Shown piece after piece: positions 6,511 through 9,910 of a DNA stretch of 9,910 nt. A program made the translations under genes and the position numbers. The stretch is from the NCBI GenBank assembly GCA_032250895.1, contig JAVVEZ010000107.1, positions 1 to 9,910 of the forward strand, in the 5' to 3' direction. The notes beneath the pieces were generated by a model. It was not told the origin of the DNA and ran no database searches. It saw only the letters and a list, made by a program, of their open reading frames with translations. The stretch's first letter is position 1. Every line of letters begins with the position of its first letter. Source of the DNA: JAVVEZ01 sp032250895. Lineage in GTDB: Bacteria > Pseudomonadota > Gammaproteobacteria > Pseudomonadales > Pseudohongiellaceae.

Positions 6511-6642
6511 AAGGTCCGTATCTTTCTTCTGTAGATACTGATTGTCTGTTTGGGTAATGGTAATTAGGCCTACCCGTTGATAAGACTAGCTTCGTTTATT
6601 GATAAGTTACCCAAACAGAGTATCTACAGAGGGTACGGCCTT
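6511..6642. repeat. Long imperfect inverted repeat (hairpin, 132 bp)
   Basis: Two perfect 12-bp blocks pair: 6528-6539 with 6619-6630, and 6546-6557 with 6607-6618. The 3' arm is continuous while the 5' arm carries six extra bases (GATTGT, 6540-6545). An outer 9-bp stem AAGG-T-CCGTA/TACGGCCTT (6511-6520 with 6634-6642) has one bulged T and an internal loop of 7 and 3 bases. The 49-base loop contains the direct repeat TTGATAAG at 6577-6584 and 6599-6606, 22 bases apart. It could be a structured leader or small RNA, or a decayed miniature transposable element. The sequence does not decide between these. Confidence 0.75.
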
Positions 6643-6705
6643 TATAATTTCTGTCCAAAGATTTCTCTTTGGCTATCTTCAGCGAGTTGTTCAAGGTAAA
6701 ACCGG

Positions 6706-7494
6706 ATGAACAAGGCCATCGTCATCGCTGCTCTGTTTTTTGTCGGCATTGCTCCCGCCCATCTGCTTGCACAGGATTCCGGCACAGCTGTTCACAAGCT
6801 CACGCTGGGTGCCTATTATGGTGAGGGGGATTATGGGGGGACGCAGGATACTGAAATTGCGTACTTTCCACTGACGTATGAAATAGCAAAATTTCCGTGG
6901 GTTTTTTCTGTCACGGCGCCTTTTCTGGCATTGAAGGGACCGGGAGACGTATTCCTTGATACCGGGAATGTTGCCCGGCCGGATGCCCGCTCGGATACCA
7001 CCATCTCCGAGCAGGGCCTTGGCGATGTCGTGTTGTCGGGAAGCTATCAGTTCCAGCCCATATTCAATGACTTCGCCTTTGTCGATTTCTCTGTGAAACT
7101 CAAGCTGCCCACCGCCAATGAAAAAGAGGAACTGGGTACGGGGGAGTTTGATGTCAGTTATCAGCTTGATTTTTATCAAACGGTGGCCAGCACCACCTGG
7201 TTCTCAAATATTGGCTACCGGGACAGAGGAAAAACACCGCTGTATGAACTGTCTGATTCCGCTTATTTTTCGCTGGGTGCGATGCAGCAAATAACAGAAA
7301 GTTCCAGCATCGGGCTTGTCTATGACTTTCGGGAAGCCGCAGCGAAGAGCTCTGTGGAAAGCCACGAACTCATGCCATTTTATTCATGGACACCGGCATC
7401 TGACTGGACCCTTATGTTTTATACCATCGTGGGTTTTACCAACAGTAGTGCCGATCGGGTGGTCGGTTTCCAGTTGTCGCACACATTTCCCTGA
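6706..7494 (+). CDS. Outer-membrane beta-barrel protein (putative transporter)
   Basis: 262 aa with a clear signal peptide (MNKAIVIAALFFVGIAPAHLLA, cleavage near residue 22). The mature part consists of alternating hydrophobic and polar strands with turns of Gly, Asp and Asn, as in a small outer-membrane barrel, ending in aromatic-rich VVGFQLSHTFP. Recognisable stretches are LGAYYGEGDYGGTQDTEIAYFPLTY, PFLALKGPGDV, GLGDVVLSGSY, LGTGEFDVSYQLDFY, and SSIGLVYDFRE followed by HELMPFYSW. They resemble proteins loosely annotated as transporters of the MetA phenol-degradation-like group; that name says little about function. AAGG lies nine bases before ATG 6706. The gene sits behind a long structured leader and an operator-like promoter, and converges with the SGMGGTG protein gene. 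Substrate unknown; it may be a porin, channel or structural barrel. Confidence 0.75.
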   Translation: MNKAIVIAALFFVGIAPAHLLAQDSGTAVHKLTLGAYYGEGDYGGTQDTEIAYFPLTYEIAKFPWVFSVTAPFLALKGPGDVFLDTGNVARPDARSDTTISEQGLGDVVLSGSYQFQPIFNDFAFVDFSVKLKLPTANEKEELGTGEFDVSYQLDFYQTVASTTWFSNIGYRDRGKTPLYELSDSAYFSLGAMQQITESSSIGLVYDFREAAAKSSVESHELMPFYSWTPASDWTLMFYTIVGFTNSSADRVVGFQLSHTFP

Positions 7495-7499
7495 GAGTT

Positions 7500-7555
7500 T
7501 GTTGAAAAAGTCCGTCCATGGTCCGGGCTGACAGGCTGTTTTTCAACAGCCTGTC
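7500..7555. repeat. Strong hairpin with a competing upstream arm after the barrel gene
   Basis: GACAGGCTGTT (7530-7540), loop TTTC, AACAGCCTGTC (7545-7555): an 11-bp perfect stem. TGTTGAAAAA (7500-7509) can pair instead with TTTTTCAACA (7539-7548), which overlaps both arms and the loop, so the two folds exclude each other. There is no T-run after the stem on either strand, so this is not a classical intrinsic terminator, though it lies where one is expected between convergent genes. Confidence 0.6.
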
Positions 7556-7578
7556 AAGGAAGCTCTGTGTAAGCCATC

Positions 7579-7597
7579 ATCCCGGCATAACCGGGAT
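7579..7597. repeat. Small palindromic repeat of the widespread ATCCCGG...CCGGGAT type
   Basis: ATCCCGG, loop CATAA, CCGGGAT, in the context CATC...CCAG. It resembles the short dispersed hairpin repeats (dRS3-like, CATTCCCG...CGGGAATCCAG) common between genes in many proteobacteria. Only one copy is seen in the window. It lies just past the stop of the SGMGGTG protein gene. Confidence 0.45.
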
Positions 7598-7611
7598 CCA
7601 GATTTTCAGCC

Positions 7612-8430
7612 CTATAGTCGCATGGGCCTGACGGGAGGACTCGGAATATTCACCCGCTCAACCGGAATGAAGCGCTGCGAAGGGGCACTGGGCCGTTCCG
7701 GACGATCAGGCCGGGCGGGTAATGAAATACGCTTTCTCTGGGCATCGGAGCGGCCCAGCACATCGATACTCATCAGTGAGTCTGCCGCCGTTGATGTCAT
7801 TGTGTAGTTGGTGATCAACGTGCTTTCCGCCAGCATCAGTTCACGGGTAATTTCCAGGCTTGAAGTCAGGACCTGTTCGGCAAGTACCGAAATATTGAGG
7901 GTAACTGGTTTCTCCGCGTCAAGGTCAAGCGCTACTTCACGCAGTGCAACAGCGTTAAGGTCGGGGCGGGCCTGCTGGGGCAGAGATGGTCTGGTGTCCA
8001 CTTCAGAGAGCACTGACTTCAATTCTGTGATTGCCATGCTCATATCCGAGCCTGCCACAGGCTCTACAAGATTCTTGCGTTCAAGCCAGTTGTTGCTTGC
8101 GGGTGTCAGTTTCAGATCCTTCACTTGCACGATGGTTTCTACCCGGGAAGGGTGTTCAGATGTCGTTTGACCATTTTTCTTCTTGTCATCGTCCACGACA
8201 CCAAGATTAATGACCGGTCCCCCGGTGCCGCCCATGCCACTCTCACCGAATTTGCCTGTGCCACCCATGCCGCTGCCGCTGTCTTCGCCGGGACCGGTAT
8301 TGATGAGCAGGTGAGTGATGGCAAATGCGAAGAAAAGGGCAGCCATGAAAACCAGGAGCAATCGTCTACTGCGTCCCCCATGTTCAAGATCATTACCACC
8401 CGTAATCGCCGCTAACGATGTTTTATTCAT
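7612..8430 (-). CDS. Single-pass inner-membrane protein with SGMGGTG repeats, function unknown
   Basis: 272 aa. A cytoplasmic N-terminus of about 22 residues ending in GRSRR precedes one transmembrane segment (residues 23-44, LLLVFMAALFFAFAITHLLI), so the remainder should be periplasmic. Directly after the membrane come two SGMGGTG copies (53-59 and 64-70, 11-residue period). A charged middle part (80-235) has no recognised domain, and a Pro/Arg-rich tail (237-272, LPARPDRPERPSAP... RPMRL) looks unstructured. GMGGTG/GIGGTG-like motifs also occur near the N-terminus of DUF5666-type proteins; whether this is a relative is unclear, as no DUF5666 core is seen. ATG 8430 was chosen because AAGGA lies eight bases upstream. 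Its ATGAATAA overlaps the DUF6502 stop, giving translational coupling. Longer in-frame starts up to 8478 lie inside the upstream gene. Confidence 0.8.
   Translation of the reverse strand: MNKTSLAAITGGNDLEHGGRSRRLLLVFMAALFFAFAITHLLINTGPGEDSGSGMGGTGKFGESGMGGTGGPVINLGVVDDDKKKNGQTTSEHPSRVETIVQVKDLKLTPASNNWLERKNLVEPVAGSDMSMAITELKSVLSEVDTRPSLPQQARPDLNAVALREVALDLDAEKPVTLNISVLAEQVLTSSLEITRELMLAESTLITNYTMTSTAADSLMSIDVLGRSDAQRKRISLPARPDRPERPSAPSQRFIPVERVNIPSPPVRPMRL
8221..8274 (-). repeat. Two copies of an SGMGGTG-coding repeat
   Basis: Copies at 8254-8274 and 8221-8241 (33-bp period) encode SGMGGTG twice, separated by KFGE. The DNA copies differ at third positions, which suggests protein-level conservation and not a recent duplication. 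Confidence 0.7.
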
Positions 8431-9286
8431 CGTTATCATCCTTTTCGTCATAGTCTGTACTGAAATTAAAAATGCCAAAGTTCATTCGGTATCTGTCGAC
8501 ATGCCTGGATTTGTCTCGAGTTTGAAGTTCAAGGGCTTTTTCATTGATTTCAAGTAGCGCACGCATGCCGATTCTATGACACATCTCGGTTAAAGTATCT
8601 ATCGATTCCTGAGACAATTTGTCGTAGTAAACGCTTCTGTCAAAAAAAGGAGGAGTCCTGCCGCTGATATTATGAGAGGCGGCGCAAATATGGTCCTGGA
8701 TGTTTTTCCCGAAAAAATAGAGTTTTTCTTCCAGCCCTGCCTGTGGGATAAAGGCTTCTGACTTGAGAATGACCTGTCCGTTTTTATCCTGTTCCACAAG
8801 CCCCAGACGCAAGAGTTCATCCAGAACCACCCGGGGGCGCAGATCCTGTTTGGCGATGTCCTCCACCAGATGATCAAAGGTCAGTTTTTGGGGGGTATCC
8901 TGTGTACGCAGGGGAAGAGGGAGAGGTCTGCCGCTGGCATCCAGATAATCATGGTCACCCAGCCAGCGGGAAATAAGCTGTGCTCCTATTGAGACACTTG
9001 CCGGAGGTTGGTAGCGATTCAGGTTTTCGTTTCGGAGTCTTTTTACATCTTTGCGGTGGACACCGGTCAGCAAACTGATGCGGCTGTCCGTCTGCTTCTT
9101 GTCGTTGACCGGAAATTCTGTCTCGGCCACTTCAACATAAATGGCTTTGAGAAGGTTGACCATATAAGGATGGGTAATCTGATTGGCAATAAACAGGCGT
9201 ACCAGTGGGCGCAGAATCTTTTTCAGCGCCAGTACCAGAATATTGCCGGGTTCGGGATTTATGCCCTTGTCTGCTTCTCCATCCAT
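8423..9286 (-). CDS. DUF6502 family protein, probable DNA-binding regulator
   Basis: 287 aa, soluble. The stretch LRPLVRLFIANQITHPYMVNLLKAIYVEVAETEF (25-58) followed by KQTDSRISLLTGVHRKDVKRLR (64-85) is what I recognise as the DUF6502 signature. The second part reads as a helix-turn-helix (S-R-I-S-x-L-T-G-V-H-R-K-x-V-x-R-L). Residues 106-127 (ISRWLGDHDYLDASGRPLPLPL) and a winged-helix-like block (135-180, LVEDIAKQDLRPRVVLDELLRLGLVEQ) are also typical. The acidic C-terminus (DYDEKDDNDE) overlaps the start of the next gene. DUF6502 has no established function that I know of; regulator is inferred from the motif. ATG 9286 is preferred because an operator-like palindrome and a -10 box lie just upstream and the family signature begins soon after. 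TTG 9352 and ATG 9334 are in-frame alternatives. The ribosome site before 9286 is weak. Confidence 0.8.
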   Translation of the reverse strand: MDGEADKGINPEPGNILVLALKKILRPLVRLFIANQITHPYMVNLLKAIYVEVAETEFPVNDKKQTDSRISLLTGVHRKDVKRLRNENLNRYQPPASVSIGAQLISRWLGDHDYLDASGRPLPLPLRTQDTPQKLTFDHLVEDIAKQDLRPRVVLDELLRLGLVEQDKNGQVILKSEAFIPQAGLEEKLYFFGKNIQDHICAASHNISGRTPPFFDRSVYYDKLSQESIDTLTEMCHRIGMRALLEINEKALELQTRDKSRHVDRYRMNFGIFNFSTDYDEKDDNDE

Positions 9287-9293
9287 GACGCTC

Positions 9294-9321
9294 AGTATAC
9301 GGGTTGGCGGGAAAATATCCC
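9294..9321 (-). promoter_or_regulatory. Putative promoter and operator of the DUF6502 operon
   Basis: GGGAAAATATCCC (9309-9321) matches the 6420-6432 palindrome in 12 of 13 bases. Read toward the gene, TATACT (9299-9294) follows as a -10 box, with only a poor -35 (TGGGAT) overlapping the palindrome. Initiation from this box would place the transcript start at or next to ATG 9286. An alternative promoter, TTGAAT (9352-9347) and TATTTT with a 16-base spacer, lies just upstream. Confidence 0.45.
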
Positions 9322-9399
9322 ACAAAAATATCATTGCCCCGTAGATATTCAAAACGCTGACAAGAGAAGAGCAGGACAGGAGGAATAGAAGAAAGTAGG

Positions 9400-9500
9400 G
9401 GCTTTGGTCTCCGTTAACCCAAGGCGATGATTTTTATTATTTTTTGTTATATATGTGGTGGTTTCACAGGTCCCATCGTCTTGGGCTAACGGGTGAAGCC
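9400..9500. repeat. Long imperfect inverted repeat upstream of the DUF6502 operon
   Basis: CCGTTAACCCAAGGCGATG (9411-9429) pairs with 9474-9492 over 19 positions, with one G-T wobble and one A-C mismatch. An outer GGCTT/AAGCC stem (9400-9404 with 9496-9500) is separated by an internal loop of 6 and 3 bases. The 44-base loop is AT-rich. The layout recalls the 6511-6642 hairpin (outer stem, unequal internal loop with 3 bases on the 3' side, long inner stem, large loop). No similarity to a known element was recognised. Confidence 0.65.
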
Positions 9501-9703
9501 GAAGATAGTGGTCACGCAGACGCTAATAAATAGCGCAAAAAATATGCCAAGGATTTGCAAGCAATACCTGTTACTGGATTTCTGATGGTTTCAAGGCAAA
9601 ATATTTTATGGCCAACAATCAGTTGCTTAGCTCTCTTTTTTAAACGGCGCTACTTTAAAAAAAATAATATAATCAATAAGTTGTAGAGAAAATCTATCTT
9701 CGG
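9499..9703. repeat. 10-bp inverted repeat bounding an AT-rich segment
   Basis: CCGAAGATAG (9499-9508) is the exact reverse complement of CTATCTTCGG (9694-9703), 185 bases apart. The right copy is followed by seven T. Between them are only small dyads: CGCTA-ATAAA-TAGCG (9521-9535) and TTTTTTAAA/TTTAAAAAA (9636-9644 with 9654-9662). Confidence 0.35.
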
Positions 9704-9910
9704 TTTTTTTGGCTTTCTGACCATGTTCCTGTGTAAAATCGGGCTTGAAGTCAAAACTTTCAGAAAAAAGTATTTATCTCTTAGGAGCTTAGAAGTCCGT
9801 AAGGAAATATATTTTTTTATTAACTGATTGGTATATAATAATGCTGTGCCGTGTTACGAAAATTCACATAGCCAAGGGTTTTCCTGTTTATGTGCCTGCA
9901 GGTTCACAGG
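9501..9910. other. AT-rich stretch without a recognisable gene
   Basis: I see no convincing coding frame, RNA gene or insertion sequence here. Base composition is clearly more AT-rich than the genes to the left, with T and A runs. It may be a regulatory or decayed region next to a gene lying beyond the right edge. Confidence 0.5.
9832..9839 (+). promoter_or_regulatory. Possible promoter -10 near the right edge
   Basis: TATATAAT (9832-9839), with TGG immediately before it, gives either a TATAAT or an extended TGn-TATATA box within AT-rich DNA; the -35 is poor. A frame opening at ATG 9841 stays open to the window end (23 codons), but it is too short and too close to the -10 to call a gene. Confidence 0.25.

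Larger units (their letters stand above)
6442..6705 (+). promoter_or_regulatory. Long structured 5' leader of the beta-barrel gene
   Basis: No gene is recognisable in this stretch. In order it holds a possible stem pairing 6443-6452 (CACCTACCTT) with 6472-6480 (AAGGAGGTG) around an inner ACTG-AAAT-CAGT hairpin, a strong Shine-Dalgarno without a usable start, the long hairpin 6511-6642, a perfect TATAAT at 6643-6648 with no matching -35, a small CCAAAG/CTTTGG hairpin (6655-6672) and the AAGG ribosome site (6693-6696) of the barrel gene. A 13-codon frame starts at ATG 6500 but is 21 bases from the Shine-Dalgarno core. I do not recognise a known riboswitch class. Confidence 0.4.

Noticed and set aside
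6500..6541. 13-codon frame (MCMKRSVSFFCRY) in the leader.
   Set aside because: Its start is 21 bases from the Shine-Dalgarno core and it runs into the hairpin arm; not supportable as a gene, mentioned only within the leader.
9411..9492. GTTAACC...GGGCTAAC looked at first like an integron attC site.
   Set aside because: The core sites are in the wrong order and do not fit RYYYAAC...GTTRRRY; there is no integrase or cassette array.
9841..9910. Open frame from ATG 9841 to the window end.
   Set aside because: Only 23 codons, immediately next to the possible -10 box, with no ribosome site and no recognised family.
1..9910. CRISPR arrays, tRNA or rRNA genes, complete insertion sequences.
   Set aside because: No regularly spaced repeats, cloverleaf-like segments, rRNA signatures or transposase genes were seen.

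Overview
The window looks like a gammaproteobacterial chromosome. ttcA, yheU, tusA, pdxB, alaA and msrB all read as clear gammaproteobacterial-type proteins, and pdxB-dependent vitamin B6 synthesis is largely a gammaproteobacterial trait. The genus cannot be named from the sequence alone. Bases 1-6400 are dense ordinary chromosome. Bases 6400-9910 are looser, with long non-coding stretches, large inverted repeats and poorly characterised envelope genes. The last 550 bases are visibly AT-rich.

Layout. A Bax-like glucosaminidase gene (58-885, +) converges with one base between stops on a secreted polysaccharide deacetylase gene (887-1948, -). Overlapping divergent promoters (about 1962-2013) separate the deacetylase from a forward cluster ttcA-yheU-tusA-pdxB (2065-4615): tRNA 2-thiocytidine synthesis, a small UPF0270 protein, a sulfur carrier and a PLP-biosynthesis dehydrogenase. 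pdxB converges on alaA (4626-5843, -), a PLP-dependent alanine aminotransferase. msrB (5969-6370, +) is divergent from alaA.

The second half holds the less ordinary material. A promoter with a palindrome in its spacer (6413-6441) precedes a leader of about 260 nt. That leader contains an unusually complete Shine-Dalgarno sequence with no start codon at a normal distance, and a long imperfect hairpin (6511-6642). It leads into an outer-membrane beta-barrel gene (6706-7494, +). Convergent to this is a two-gene, translationally coupled minus-strand operon: a DUF6502-type protein with a helix-turn-helix-like segment (8423-9286), then a single-pass inner-membrane protein with two SGMGGTG repeats and a Pro/Arg-rich tail (7612-8430). 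The region upstream of the DUF6502 gene carries nearly the same palindrome (12 of 13 bases) as the barrel promoter.

The main hypothesis from this window is that the three genes form one co-regulated, undescribed envelope system spanning cytoplasm, inner membrane and outer membrane, with the DUF6502 protein as the likely regulator. A second long imperfect hairpin (9400-9500) and an AT-rich stretch without a recognisable gene end the window.
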